Positions 10,639 to 19,090 of a stretch of DNA of 64,000 nucleotides are shown piece after piece; the first letter of the stretch is position 1, and every line of letters starts with the position of its first letter. The notes under the pieces are model-generated. The model had not been told where the DNA came from. It ran no database searches and was given only the letters and a program-made list of their open reading frames with translations. The DNA comes from JAEMQF01 sp963775015 (GTDB lineage Bacteria; Pseudomonadota; Gammaproteobacteria; Burkholderiales; Burkholderiaceae_C): the NCBI GenBank assembly GCA_963775015.1, contig CAVZHI010000012.1, positions 1 through 64,000 of the forward strand, written 5' to 3'. The position numbers were made by a program, and so were the translations under genes.

Positions 10639-11450
10639 GCGTCTACCTCGACGACTTCATTGACCAGCAGCTTCCAGGTGGCATCGCGCTCCGGAACCTC
10701 CGCCAGTGCGGCCACGATCGGTTTGACGCTGGGGTCAAGGGGCGCGAAGTGCCTCGCGGATTCCGCGTACACGCGCAACGCCTTCGCTTGCTTGGTGTGC
10801 CCCGCCTGTTCCAGCAGGTAGCCCAGGCGGCGCACCGCGGCGCCTTCGTAGTGCGCTGCAGCCCGTACCAGCCGGCGCGCATCAGCGAGCGCGCCAAGGT
10901 CTTTGGCGATCTGTGCCACGCTGCCAAGGCCGCCGGCCCGATGCATGTAGCGCACGCAGTCGAGCAAGGTCAGCTCGACGCCTGCCACGACGGCGAAGCC
11001 GGCTGGCGTCTTGATCGTCCCGACGAGCGAAGCTTCGTTGCACGCGGCAAAGGCCTCGGGCTCTTGGTAGATGAACTGCAGGCGATGCGCGCCCAGCGTC
11101 AGGTCACGCAGCTGGCGGGGCGCGACCACCTGGAAGATCATGGCCGCTTGGTGCGACGAGCCGTGGTGGGCCGCCGCACGCAGCAGCGACACCCGGTAGC
11201 CCAGGCCCTGATGCTTCATCAGTGGGTCGATCCACTCGGCCGGGTCGGCGGCACCTGCCGCCCTGTGTTCGGGCCTCACGATGAGGTAGAAGCCGTGCCT
11301 TGGACTGGCCAGCTTGCCCTTGGCGACGGCACGCGTCAGTGCCGGTGACAGGGTACTCAGGGCGATGCCAGACGCGACCGCTTCGTCGCGACTGAACCAG
11401 CCCCGGCCTGCGGCAAGGCGGTCGTCGATGAAGGTGTCCAGGGCAGCCAT
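10635..11450 (-). CDS. abiEi: AbiEi-type antitoxin / transcriptional repressor
   Basis: Antitoxin of the AbiE pair, 271 residues, intact. The N-terminal winged-helix region (RDEAVASGIALSTLSPALTRAVAKG, about 21-45) precedes a larger domain with YRVSLLRAAAHHGSSHQAAMIFQVV and TLLDCVRY, matching the AbiEi_1/AbiEi_3 layout. Family members bind inverted repeats at their own promoter and repress the pair. It is the first gene of the defence operon, so its repression could also control the restriction genes downstream; this is inference. Confidence 0.9.
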   Translation of the reverse strand: MAALDTFIDDRLAAGRGWFSRDEAVASGIALSTLSPALTRAVAKGKLASPRHGFYLIVRPEHRAAGAADPAEWIDPLMKHQGLGYRVSLLRAAAHHGSSHQAAMIFQVVAPRQLRDLTLGAHRLQFIYQEPEAFAACNEASLVGTIKTPAGFAVVAGVELTLLDCVRYMHRAGGLGSVAQIAKDLGALADARRLVRAAAHYEGAAVRRLGYLLEQAGHTKQAKALRVYAESARHFAPLDPSVKPIVAALAEVPERDATWKLLVNEVVEVDA

Positions 11451-11679
11451 GCCGAAGCATATGCGAATTCAGGGTCAATGTGATCTGTTTTGCATACGAA
11501 GACGTGAGCGCACAGGCCTCGCTCGCAAGACTTGGCCCCGATTCCCGGCGCCGATTCCGAGCGAGCGCACGCGCCCGCCAATTCATAAGCGTTGGCCGAC
11601 CGCGGATGAACAGTCGAGCCAACGATCTGGGGTTCTGTTTGGGACCGGATGGGACGCCATGCGACGTCCCTGGCAGGTG
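11451..11679. other. Intergenic region between icd 3' end and the defence operon
   Basis: This 229-bp stretch must hold the promoter of abiEi and the downstream defence genes. GCATATGC lies at the start-proximal end and a partial inverted match GTATGC lies about 25 bp further out, a possible but weak operator. A hairpin is at 11651-11670. No gene is supported here. Confidence 0.4.
11651..11670 (-). terminator. Possible hairpin after icd
   Basis: GGGACG and CGTCCC form a 6-bp stem around an 8-base loop, 10 bp past the icd stop codon. There is no run of T after it, so it is at best a weak terminator. Confidence 0.25.
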
Positions 11680-12933
11680 TCACATGTGGTCGATCATCAC
11701 CTGGCCAAACCCCGAGCAAGACACCTGCGTCGCGCCGTCCATCAGGCGCGCAAAGTCGTAGGTCACTTTCTTCGACTGGATCGCCTTCTGCATCGAGCTG
11801 ATGATCAGATCAGCGGCTTCGACCCAGCCCATGTGGCGCAGCATCATTTCGGCGGAGAGGATTTCCGAGCCCGGATTGACGTAGTCCTTGCCGGCGTACT
11901 TCGGCGCGGTGCCATGCGTCGCCTCGAACATCGCGATCGAGTCGCTCATGTTCGCCCCCGGAGCAATGCCGATCCCGCCCACCTGCGCCGCGAGCGCGTC
12001 GGAGATGTAGTCGCCGTTCAGGTTCAAGGTCGCGATCACGGAGTACTCGGCGGGCCGCAGCAGGATCTGCTGCAGAAACGCGTCCGCGATCGAATCCTTG
12101 ACGATGATCTCGTTGCCCGTCTTCGGGTTCTTGAACTTGCACCACGGCCCGCCGTCGATCGGCTGGGCGCCGAACTCGTGCTGCGCGAGCGCGTAGCCCC
12201 AGTCGCGAAACCCACCTTCGGTGAATTTCATGATGTTGCCCTTGTGTACCAGCGTCACCGACGACTTGTCGTTGTCGATCGCGTACTGGAACGCCTTGCG
12301 CACGAGGCGCTCGGTGCCTTCGCGCGAGACCGGCTTGACGCCGATGCTCGAGGTGTTGGGGAAACGGATCTTCTTCACGCCGAAGTCTTCTTGCAGGATC
12401 TTGATCAGGCGCTTCGCCTTTTCGCTCTCGGCTTCGAACTCGATGCCGGCGTAGATGTCTTCCGAGTTCTCGCGGAAGATGATCATGTTCGTCTTCTCCG
12501 GCTCCTTCAGCGGCGAGGGAACGCCGGCGAAGTACTGGATCGGCCGTTGGCAGACGTAGAGGTCGAGTTCCTGGCGCAGCGCCACGTTCAGCGAGCGGAT
12601 TCCGCCGCCCACCGGCGTTGTGAGCGGGCCCTTGATCGAGACGACGTAGTCTTTGACGATGGCGAGCGTTTCTTCGGGCAGCCAGACGTCGGGTCCGTAG
12701 ATGCGCGTCGACTTCTCGCCGGCGTAGATTTCCATCCAGTGGATCTGCCGCTTGCCCGCGTACGACTTCGCCACCGCGGCGTCGACCACCTTGATCATCA
12801 CCGGCGTGATGTCCAGGCCGGTACCGTCGCCCTCGATGTACGGGATGATCGGGTTGCTCGGCACGTTGAGCGAGTAGTTCGCATTGACGGTGATCTTCTT
12901 CCCACCGGTGGGAACTTTGACGTGCTTGTACAT
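11680..12933 (-). CDS. icd: NADP-dependent isocitrate dehydrogenase
   Basis: TCA-cycle enzyme converting isocitrate to 2-oxoglutarate with NADP, 417 residues, intact and of normal length. Visible signatures are the phosphate-binding GGGIRSLNVALRQ (Ser114, equivalent to the regulatory serine of the E. coli enzyme) and the family motif NLNGDYISDALAAQVGG with GIAPGAN. The start MYKHVKVPTGGKK at 12933 matches relatives; the upstream Met at 12978 is less likely. Transcribed divergently from the DUF192 gene. Its 3' end faces the defence island. Confidence 0.96.
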   Translation of the reverse strand: MYKHVKVPTGGKKITVNANYSLNVPSNPIIPYIEGDGTGLDITPVMIKVVDAAVAKSYAGKRQIHWMEIYAGEKSTRIYGPDVWLPEETLAIVKDYVVSIKGPLTTPVGGGIRSLNVALRQELDLYVCQRPIQYFAGVPSPLKEPEKTNMIIFRENSEDIYAGIEFEAESEKAKRLIKILQEDFGVKKIRFPNTSSIGVKPVSREGTERLVRKAFQYAIDNDKSSVTLVHKGNIMKFTEGGFRDWGYALAQHEFGAQPIDGGPWCKFKNPKTGNEIIVKDSIADAFLQQILLRPAEYSVIATLNLNGDYISDALAAQVGGIGIAPGANMSDSIAMFEATHGTAPKYAGKDYVNPGSEILSAEMMLRHMGWVEAADLIISSMQKAIQSKKVTYDFARLMDGATQVSCSGFGQVMIDHM

Positions 12934-12992
12934 GGGCGGCGCTCCAGGCGATACGATGAGGGGGCTGAAACGGCGCATTCTACGTATTCGAG

Positions 12993-13448
12993 ATGTTCAC
13001 ATCGAGGTCTCTGCTCCCCATCGCCGCCATCGCGCTCCTGATCGCGCTTGTGCCGGCACGCGCGCAGGACGCGCCGCAAAAGCTTCCGGCGATCACGCTC
13101 AGCGCCGGAATGCACCTCGTGCAGGCCGAGGTGGCACAGACATCCGAACAGCGCGGCATCGGCCTGATGCACCGACCGAAGATGGGCGCCAACGAGGGCA
13201 TGTTGTTCGTCTTCGAAGCGGAAAGCGCGCAGTGCTTCTGGATGAAGAACACGCTGCTGCCGCTGTCGATCGCTTTTCTGGACGGCGACGGCAGCGTCGT
13301 CAACATCGAAGACATGGCGCCGCAGACGCTGAACGGCCATTGCTCGAAGAAGCCGGTTCGGTTTGCGCTCGAGATGAACCAGGGCTGGTTCGCCAAGCGC
13401 GGCATCAAGCCGGGGTCGAGAATCCAGGGCGGCCCCTGGGGCAAGTGA
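12993..13448 (+). CDS. Secreted DUF192 family protein
   Basis: 151 residues with a clear signal peptide (LLPIAAIALLIALVPARAQ, cleavage near residue 24). The DUF192 core follows: EQRGIGLMHRPKMGANEGMLF and CFWMKNTLLPLSIAFLD, ending in the RIQGG region. DUF192 proteins are periplasmic, widespread and of unknown biochemical function. The promoter region is shared with icd on the other strand. Confidence 0.9.
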   Translation: MFTSRSLLPIAAIALLIALVPARAQDAPQKLPAITLSAGMHLVQAEVAQTSEQRGIGLMHRPKMGANEGMLFVFEAESAQCFWMKNTLLPLSIAFLDGDGSVVNIEDMAPQTLNGHCSKKPVRFALEMNQGWFAKRGIKPGSRIQGGPWGK

Positions 13449-13517
13449 GGCGCAGATCAAGCCGCCGGCAAGCCCTTGGCGCCGGCTCGGCGCGGGCAGC
13501 GCGCCCTCGAAAATCGC

Positions 13518-13523
13518 TATAGT
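13518..13523 (+). promoter_or_regulatory. Possible -10 box of the PuuD-like gene
   Basis: TATAGT lies 37 bp before the ATG. No good -35 box is seen. A strong ribosome site, AAGGAGAC, stands just before the start codon at 13560. Confidence 0.3.
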
Positions 13524-13559
13524 CGGTTTCGCTTTTCATCAAACCATAAGGAGACATTC

Positions 13560-14138
13560 ATGGGCGCAATCTTTCAGTCCCTGGGGCGCACTGTCGCCGC
13601 CGGAGTCGTGTTGCTGGTGTTGCTCGTGCTGCTGTTCGGCAACGTCCAGTTCAACCTGGGTTGGCACGCGTTCTTCATGCGCTGGCTGCACGTGGTTTGC
13701 GGCGTGATGTGGATCGGCCTGCTCTGGTACTTCAACTTCGTGCAGATTCCCTCGATGCCGAAGATCCCCGACGAGCAAAAGCCTGCGATCAGCAAAGTGA
13801 TCGCGCCCACCGCGCTGTTCTGGTTCCGCTGGGCCGCACTGGCCACGGTCGTGACGGGTGTCTTCCTCGCCTCGCTGAACGGCTACCTGGTGCAGGCGCT
13901 CGGCTTCCAGAAGCCCTTCACGGCGATCGGCATCGGCATGTGGCTCGCCCTCATCATGGCGTTCAACGTCTGGTTCATCATCTGGCCGAACCAGAAAAAG
14001 GCGCTGGGCATCGTGACCGTCACGCCTGAAGAGAAGGCCAAGGCGGGTCGCCTGGCGATGCTCACGTCGCGCGCGAACACAATGCTCTCGATCCCGATGC
14101 TCTATTGCATGGTCGCGCAGCAAAACGGCGGCTTCTGA
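13560..14138 (+). CDS. PuuD/Urate_ox_N-like integral membrane protein
   Basis: 192 residues with about five membrane segments. The region WHAFFMRWLHVVCGVMWIGL then LWYFNFVQIPSMPKI resembles the membrane part of PuuD-type urate hydroxylases, but the protein is short and has no cytochrome c CXXCH motif. Its substrate is unknown and it may not act on urate. The start is set by the AAGGAG ribosome site and MGAIFQSLGRTV. Convergent with xseA. Confidence 0.7.
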   Translation: MGAIFQSLGRTVAAGVVLLVLLVLLFGNVQFNLGWHAFFMRWLHVVCGVMWIGLLWYFNFVQIPSMPKIPDEQKPAISKVIAPTALFWFRWAALATVVTGVFLASLNGYLVQALGFQKPFTAIGIGMWLALIMAFNVWFIIWPNQKKALGIVTVTPEEKAKAGRLAMLTSRANTMLSIPMLYCMVAQQNGGF

Positions 14139-14172
14139 TTCGCCGCGCCGCTGGACCGTTCAGCCGCGCGCC

Positions 14173-15465
14173 CTACCCCGCCTTGCTGGCGCGGGCGAGT
14201 TGCAGCAGCGCGCTTCCACGCGCGAGCGTCATCTTGAGTTCGTCACCGGCGTGGAGTTGCGCCGGGTCGACGATCAGTTCGCCGCTGCTGCGCTGCACCA
14301 GCGCATAGCCGCGTGAGACCACCCGCACCGGGTCGCACCCGGAAAGGCGCGTCGCCAGGTGCGCGAGCGCATGGCGCCTGCGGGTCGTCTCCGTGTCGAC
14401 GAGGTGGACGAACCGGCTCGCCAGCGCGCGCAGGCGCTCACCAGCCCGGTGTGAGGCCAGCGCTGCTGCCGACGGCAACCGATGCGCCAGCAGGCGCACG
14501 CGCAAAGACTCGTGCCCGAGGCGCTGCGCAGGCTTACCCAACTGGGCGCGCAACCTGTCGAGGTGCTGCTCAGCCAGGTTGAACCGGTTCGCCACGGCCA
14601 GGCGCGCGCGACCGGCGAATCCGCCCAACTGGAGCAGGCAGTCCTGCCGTGCCGGTACGCTCAGTTCGGCCGCCGCCGTCGGGGTCGCGGCGCGCAGGTC
14701 GGCGGCCAGGTCGCACAGCGTCACGTCGCTCTCGTGGCCGACGCCGCAGATCACGGGAATCGGCGACGCAGCGAGCGCGCGCACGACACGCTCGTCGTTG
14801 AACGCCCACAGGTCTTCGATCGAGCCGCCGCCGCGGCAGACGAGCAGCGTGTCGACCTCACGCCGGCTTCCTGCCAGGCCAATGGCCGCAACGAGTTCCG
14901 CCGGCGCCTCGGCGCCTTGCACCTTGGCGGGGTAGACGATCACGCCGACATGCGGTGCACGTCGGGCGAGCGTCGTGATCACGTCGTGCAGCGCCGCCGC
15001 CGCCAGCGACGTCACGATGCCGATGCGCGTCGGGTAGACGGCGATGGCGCGGCGCCGCGACATGTCGAACAGGCCTTCGGCCTCCAAGCGCGCCTTGAGC
15101 CTGAGAAACTGCTCGTAGAGCGCGCCGAGGCCATCGCGCTGCATCGACTCGACGATGAGCTGCAGTTCACCGCGCGCCGGGTAGACGTCGAGACGACCTC
15201 GCACTTCGACACGCTGCCCGTCGCTCGGGGTGAAGTCGAGCAGGCTCGCGGCACGGCGGAACATCGCGCACTTGAGCAGTTCCGCGCCGCCGGCGTCCTT
15301 GATGCTGAAGTAGCAGTGCCCGCTCGAAGCCGCCGAGTAGCCCGAGATCTCGCCGCGCAAGACACAGGGGTTGAAGCGGGCCCCGAGGCTGTCGGCCACC
15401 GCATGCAAGAGCGCCGAGACGGTCCAGACCAGGCGCCCCGGCGGCGCATTCGAAGCGTCGATCAT
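14173..15465 (-). CDS. xseA: Exodeoxyribonuclease VII large subunit
   Basis: 430 residues, intact. The N-terminal OB-fold (WTVSALLHAVADSLGARFN through CVLRGEISGYSAASSGHCYF) is followed by the catalytic region with RIGIVTSLAAAALHDV, VCRGGGSIEDLWAFND and VICGVGHESDVTLCDLAADL, the strongest family signatures. With XseB it degrades single-stranded DNA to oligonucleotides; xseB is not in the window. The start MIDASNAPPGR at 15465 is chosen over the Met at 15513 because the family OB-fold begins a few residues later. Confidence 0.95.
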   Translation of the reverse strand: MIDASNAPPGRLVWTVSALLHAVADSLGARFNPCVLRGEISGYSAASSGHCYFSIKDAGGAELLKCAMFRRAASLLDFTPSDGQRVEVRGRLDVYPARGELQLIVESMQRDGLGALYEQFLRLKARLEAEGLFDMSRRRAIAVYPTRIGIVTSLAAAALHDVITTLARRAPHVGVIVYPAKVQGAEAPAELVAAIGLAGSRREVDTLLVCRGGGSIEDLWAFNDERVVRALAASPIPVICGVGHESDVTLCDLAADLRAATPTAAAELSVPARQDCLLQLGGFAGRARLAVANRFNLAEQHLDRLRAQLGKPAQRLGHESLRVRLLAHRLPSAAALASHRAGERLRALASRFVHLVDTETTRRRHALAHLATRLSGCDPVRVVSRGYALVQRSSGELIVDPAQLHAGDELKMTLARGSALLQLARASKAG

Positions 15466-15838
15466 CGGCAAACCCAGCGTGGCTGCGGGGCCAGAACTCC
15501 ACACCCGCGCCAATCTTGGGCTGGCGCAGCGTTGTCCGGGCCAGCAACTTGAAAATGTCGAGTAAGCCTTTGATTTGACACGGCTTTTTTTTGCTTAAAG
15601 TTTGAGCAAGCCAGCTGGGGGCTTGGATTGACGCCGCTTTCGCCGACCTCAGGCGGAGTTGTCCCCAATCTTGTCCACAGCGGCGGTGGATTCAGAAGCG
15701 GGGTCCGCGGCGTTGTGCGCACGACGCCCGAATACGTGCGCTTCAAGCCTGCCCCGCATGCCACAGAGCGCAGGGACCATGGCGCCATAATCGCCGACTT
15801 CAAATTGCAACCCGACAGTTCAGCGAGAGGGCATCCGA
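15466..15838. other. Divergent intergenic region xseA / ExbB-like gene
   Basis: 373 bp without a convincing gene. TTGACA (15575-15580) with TAAAGT (15596-15601) after a short 15-bp spacer could be a weak plus-strand promoter beside a T8 run. A lone TTGTCCACA at 15671 resembles a DnaA box but has no companions. Nothing else is recognised. Confidence 0.35.
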
Positions 15839-16477
15839 TTGATTTCGATCATACAGGCCGCGGGTTGGCCGATCTGGCCATTGATTCTCTGTTCCATCGT
15901 TGCGTTGGCGCTTGTGTTCGAGCGTTTTTCGAGCCTGCGGATCTCGCGTGTCATGCCACCGCGCCTGCTCGATGAAGTGATGTCGGTGACGCGCGCGCAC
16001 CTGCCGTCGGCCGACGTCGTGAACAAGCTGGCGAAGAACTCGATCCTCGGCCAGGTGCTTGCCGCGGGCGTGCGCGCCGTGATCGCCGAGCCGCGCATCA
16101 GCGAAGAGAGCCTGCGCGGCGCGTTCGAGTCGGCCGGCCGTGCCGCCGTGCACAAGATGGAGCGCTACCTTGGCCCGCTGGGAACGATCGCCTCGGCGGC
16201 GCCGTTGCTGGGGCTGCTCGGCACGGTGATCGGCATGATCGAGATCTTCGGCTCGCAAACCCCCACCGGCGGCAACAACCCGGCGCTCCTGGCGCATGGC
16301 ATTTCGGTGGCGCTCTACAACACCGCGTTCGGCCTCATCATCGCGATTCCGTCGTTGATGCTGTACCGGCACTTCCGCGGCCTGGTCGACGCGTACACGC
16401 TCGACATGGAGCAGGCCGCCGACCGCATGGTGCCGCACCTGCTGCGCTTCACTGCGCAGCAGCGTCAGGCAGGTTGA
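15839..16477 (+). CDS. MotA/TolQ/ExbB-family proton channel protein
   Basis: 212 residues with three membrane segments: one near the N-terminus (IWPLILCSIVALALVFERF) and two in the conserved channel region (GPLGTIASAAPLLGLLGTV and GISVALYNTAFGLIIAIPSL). Pairs with the ExbD/TolR-like protein directly downstream. The start is TTG at 15839 with GAGAGG as ribosome site 9-14 bp upstream. In related genomes this pair precedes lpxK, as here. Whether it drives TolA, a TonB or another partner cannot be read from the sequence; a second, complete TonB system lies at 20.6-24.5 kb. Confidence 0.9.
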   Translation: MISIIQAAGWPIWPLILCSIVALALVFERFSSLRISRVMPPRLLDEVMSVTRAHLPSADVVNKLAKNSILGQVLAAGVRAVIAEPRISEESLRGAFESAGRAAVHKMERYLGPLGTIASAAPLLGLLGTVIGMIEIFGSQTPTGGNNPALLAHGISVALYNTAFGLIIAIPSLMLYRHFRGLVDAYTLDMEQAADRMVPHLLRFTAQQRQAG

Positions 16478-16482
16478 GCAGC

Positions 16483-16917
16483 ATGTCGTTGCGCTTTCAC
16501 AAGGCACGTCCGGAAGAGCCGGAGATCAACCTGATTCCGTTCATCGACGTGCTGCTCGTGATCCTGATCTTCCTCATGTTGTCGACGACGTACTCCAAGT
16601 TCACCGAACTGCAGATCACCTTGCCGGCGGCCGACTCCGAAAAGCTGCGTGACCGGCCGCGCGAAATCATCGTCGTCGTCTCATCGGACGGGCGCTACGC
16701 GGTGAACCGGCGCCAGGTCGACGGCCGCAGCATCGAGGTGCTCACCGCCGAGTTGACCGCGGCGGCCAAGGGGAATCCGGACATGGTCGTGATCGTCTCC
16801 GCCGACGCGCTCAGCCCGCACCAAAGCGTGATCAACGTGATGGACGCGGCGCGCCGCGCCGGCTTGCCGCGCTTGACGTTTGCGGCGCAGGGCAGCTCGC
16901 CGAGCCGGGCGCGCTGA
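16483..16917 (+). CDS. ExbD/TolR-family biopolymer transport protein
   Basis: 144 residues: one N-terminal membrane helix (INLIPFIDVLLVILIFLML, with the conserved proton-path Asp in FIDVLLV) and a periplasmic C-terminal domain. ATG 16483 is preferred; a TTG at 16474 overlapping the previous stop is possible. Functions with the upstream ExbB/TolQ-like channel. Its stop lies 4 bp before the lpxK start. Confidence 0.9.
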   Translation: MSLRFHKARPEEPEINLIPFIDVLLVILIFLMLSTTYSKFTELQITLPAADSEKLRDRPREIIVVVSSDGRYAVNRRQVDGRSIEVLTAELTAAAKGNPDMVVIVSADALSPHQSVINVMDAARRAGLPRLTFAAQGSSPSRAR

Positions 16918-16921
16918 TTTC

Positions 16922-17986
16922 GTGCCAATTCTCGACCGGTCAAGCTGGTCGCGAAGCTTGCAAAGCGCGTGGCTGACGCGCGGGCCGCTCGCCCTGGCGC
17001 TGCTGCCTCTGGCGGGTGTCTACGGGCTGCTGGCCGCGGCGCGCAACGCGCTGTTTTGCTGTGGTGGGCTGAAGACGTTCAAGCTTGGCGTTCCGGTGAT
17101 CGTGGTCGGCAACCTGGTCGCCGGCGGCGCCGGCAAGACACCGACGGTGATCGCGGTCGTCGAGCTGCTTCGGCGCCACGGCTTCGCGCCCGGAATCGTG
17201 TCGCGCGGATACGCTGGCAACCGCGACGGCACGCACGAAGTCCTGGCCGAGACACCGGCGCACGAATGCGGCGACGAACCCAAGCTGCTGAGTTTGCGCA
17301 CCCGGGCACCGGTGATGGTCGGCAGGGACCGCGTCGCCGCGGGCCGCGAACTGTTGCGCCGGCACCCGCACGTGGACGTTCTTGTCAGCGACGACGGCCT
17401 GCAACACCGGCGCCTGGCGCGTGACGCGCAGGTCATCGTGTTTGACGAGCGCGGCGTGGGCAACGGCTGGCTGCTGCCGGCCGGTCCCTTGCGCGAAACA
17501 CCGGGTGCCACCTGCCCGGCGCGAAGCGTCGTCCTGTACAACGCGACGCAAGCGACGACGCACTGGCCTGGAACGCTGGCGGAGCGGTCGCTTGCCGGAG
17601 TCGCGGAACTGGGCCCCTGGTGGCGCGGCGAGAAGGCGACCGTTGCGAATCTGGAGTCGCTGCGCGGTCGGGACTGCCTGGCGGCCGCGGGGATCGCGAA
17701 TCCGGAGCGATTTTTCTCCCTGCTGCGCCAGTTCGGCATGACTTGCCGAGTCTTGCCCTTGCCCGACCACCACCCCTTCGACACACTGCCATGGCACGAC
17801 AGTGAAGTGGACGTTCTGGTCACCGAGAAGGATGCCGTCAAGATCGACCCGCAGCGCGTGGGCAACACTCGAGTCTGGGTTGCAGCGCTAGACTTCCGCA
17901 CCCGCCCGGAATTCGATTCAGCCTTGATGGCGTTGTTGCCTCCCCCTCCCGCTTCAGGTGGTCCCCATGGAAGTTCGTCTGCTTGA
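16922..17986 (+). CDS. lpxK: Tetraacyldisaccharide 4'-kinase
   Basis: Lipid A biosynthesis: phosphorylates the 4' position of the disaccharide precursor at the inner membrane. 354 residues, intact. N-terminal hydrophobic anchor (PLALALLPLAGVYGLLAAA), Walker A VVGNLVAGGAGKTPTVIA, then VSRGYAGNRDG, GDEPKLLSLRT and VSDDGLQHRRLARDAQ, all typical of LpxK. The start is GTG at 16922, right after the ExbD-like gene; the next gene overlaps its 3' end by 20 bp. Confidence 0.95.
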   Translation: MPILDRSSWSRSLQSAWLTRGPLALALLPLAGVYGLLAAARNALFCCGGLKTFKLGVPVIVVGNLVAGGAGKTPTVIAVVELLRRHGFAPGIVSRGYAGNRDGTHEVLAETPAHECGDEPKLLSLRTRAPVMVGRDRVAAGRELLRRHPHVDVLVSDDGLQHRRLARDAQVIVFDERGVGNGWLLPAGPLRETPGATCPARSVVLYNATQATTHWPGTLAERSLAGVAELGPWWRGEKATVANLESLRGRDCLAAAGIANPERFFSLLRQFGMTCRVLPLPDHHPFDTLPWHDSEVDVLVTEKDAVKIDPQRVGNTRVWVAALDFRTRPEFDSALMALLPPPPASGGPHGSSSA

Positions 17987-18152
17987 GCTGCTCGTCTGCC
18001 CGATCTGCAAAGGCCCGCTCGAATACTTGCGCCCGCCTGCGCAAGAACAGCACGAACTTCTGTGCCGCGGAGATCGGCTCGCCTTTCCGGTGCGCGACGG
18101 CATCCCGGTGATGCTCGAAGACCAGGCGCGCGCGCTCGAGCCGACGGCTTGA
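17967..18152 (+). CDS. Trm112-like (UPF0434 / YcaR) protein
   Basis: 61-residue protein with the family signature LLELLVCPICKGPLEY (Cys11, Cys14) and a C-terminal VRDGIPVMLEDQARAL. Members are small zinc-ribbon-like proteins; the true Trm112 activates methyltransferases, but the bacterial role is unclear. The position between lpxK and kdsB is conserved in proteobacteria. It overlaps the end of lpxK, so translation is probably coupled. Confidence 0.9.
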   Translation: MEVRLLELLVCPICKGPLEYLRPPAQEQHELLCRGDRLAFPVRDGIPVMLEDQARALEPTA

Positions 18153-18201
18153 GCCGGCGCCGCGTCGCCGAACCCACTGCGCCAACACGCTCGAAACCAC
18201 G

Positions 18202-18966
18202 ATGGGCTTCACGGTCCTGATCCCGGCGCGACTCGCGTCGACACGCCTGCCGCGCAAGCCCTTGGCGAACATCGCGGGCGTGCCGATGGTCGTTCGCGTC
18301 GCGCAGCAGGCCGCGCGGTCTGGTGCGAGCCGGGTCGTCGTCGCGGCGGACCATGCCGACATCATCGCGGCGTGCTCCGAGTTCGCAGTGGAAGCGATCC
18401 TGACTCGCGAAGACCACCTGAGTGGCAGCGACCGCCTCGCCGAGGGCTGCGAGATCCTCGGCCTGCAAGGCAACGATGTCGTGCTCAACGTGCAAGGCGA
18501 CGAGCCGCTCATCGACCCGGCGCTGATCGACGCGTGCGCCGAACTCCTCGAAGCGCGCCAAGATTGCGTGATGGCCACTGCGGCGCATGCGATCGACGAA
18601 GCCACCGAGTTCGACGATCCGAACGTCGTCAAGGTGGTTCTCGATGCGCGCGGGCGCGCCCTCTATTTTTCGCGCGCGCCGATCCCCTGGTGGCGCGACG
18701 CCCGAGCCGCGGCCGGCCCCGGCGGGGCCTGCGCCCTGCCCGCACCGGCGCCGCTGCGCCACATCGGCCTGTACGCGTACCGCGCCGGGTTCCTGCGCCG
18801 CTTCGGTGCGCTCAGCGCGAGCCCAATCGAGGCGATCGAGTCGCTCGAGCAACTGCGCGTGTTGTGGCACGGCGAACGCATCGCGGTGCATGTCAGCGCG
18901 TCGCGGCCCGGCCCCGGAGTCGACACCGCGGCCGACCTGGAACGCGTGCGCGCGCTCTTCGTCTGA
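18202..18966 (+). CDS. kdsB: CMP-Kdo synthetase (3-deoxy-manno-octulosonate cytidylyltransferase)
   Basis: Activates Kdo with CTP for lipopolysaccharide inner core synthesis. 254 residues, intact. Typical N-terminal nucleotide-binding motif IPARLASTRLPRKPL, then TREDHLSGSDRLAEG, VLNVQGDEPLIDP and RHIGLYAYRAGFL. Follows lpxK and the Trm112-like gene on the same strand, forming an LPS block. Confidence 0.96.
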   Translation: MGFTVLIPARLASTRLPRKPLANIAGVPMVVRVAQQAARSGASRVVVAADHADIIAACSEFAVEAILTREDHLSGSDRLAEGCEILGLQGNDVVLNVQGDEPLIDPALIDACAELLEARQDCVMATAAHAIDEATEFDDPNVVKVVLDARGRALYFSRAPIPWWRDARAAAGPGGACALPAPAPLRHIGLYAYRAGFLRRFGALSASPIEAIESLEQLRVLWHGERIAVHVSASRPGPGVDTAADLERVRALFV

Positions 18967-18994
18967 GACGATCCCGCACGCCGGCTCGGCATGG

Positions 18995-19022
18995 TTTGCA
19001 CCCTCCCGGTGCATGGTATTCT
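18995..19022 (+). promoter_or_regulatory. Possible sigma-70 promoter of adk
   Basis: TTTGCA and TATTCT are separated by 16 bp and end about 70 bp before the adk start codon, within the kdsB-adk gap. Moderate match only. Confidence 0.35.
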
Positions 19023-19090
19023 CGATGTGAAAATCGGTGCCCACGCATCTGCGCCCTTCGGCCCGGGGCGGTCACAGCTCGAGGAAACGC

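Noticed and set aside
15671..15679. DnaA-box-like TTGTCCACA suggesting an origin
   Set aside because: It is a single imperfect box without an AT-rich unwinding region, further boxes, or dnaA/parAB genes nearby.
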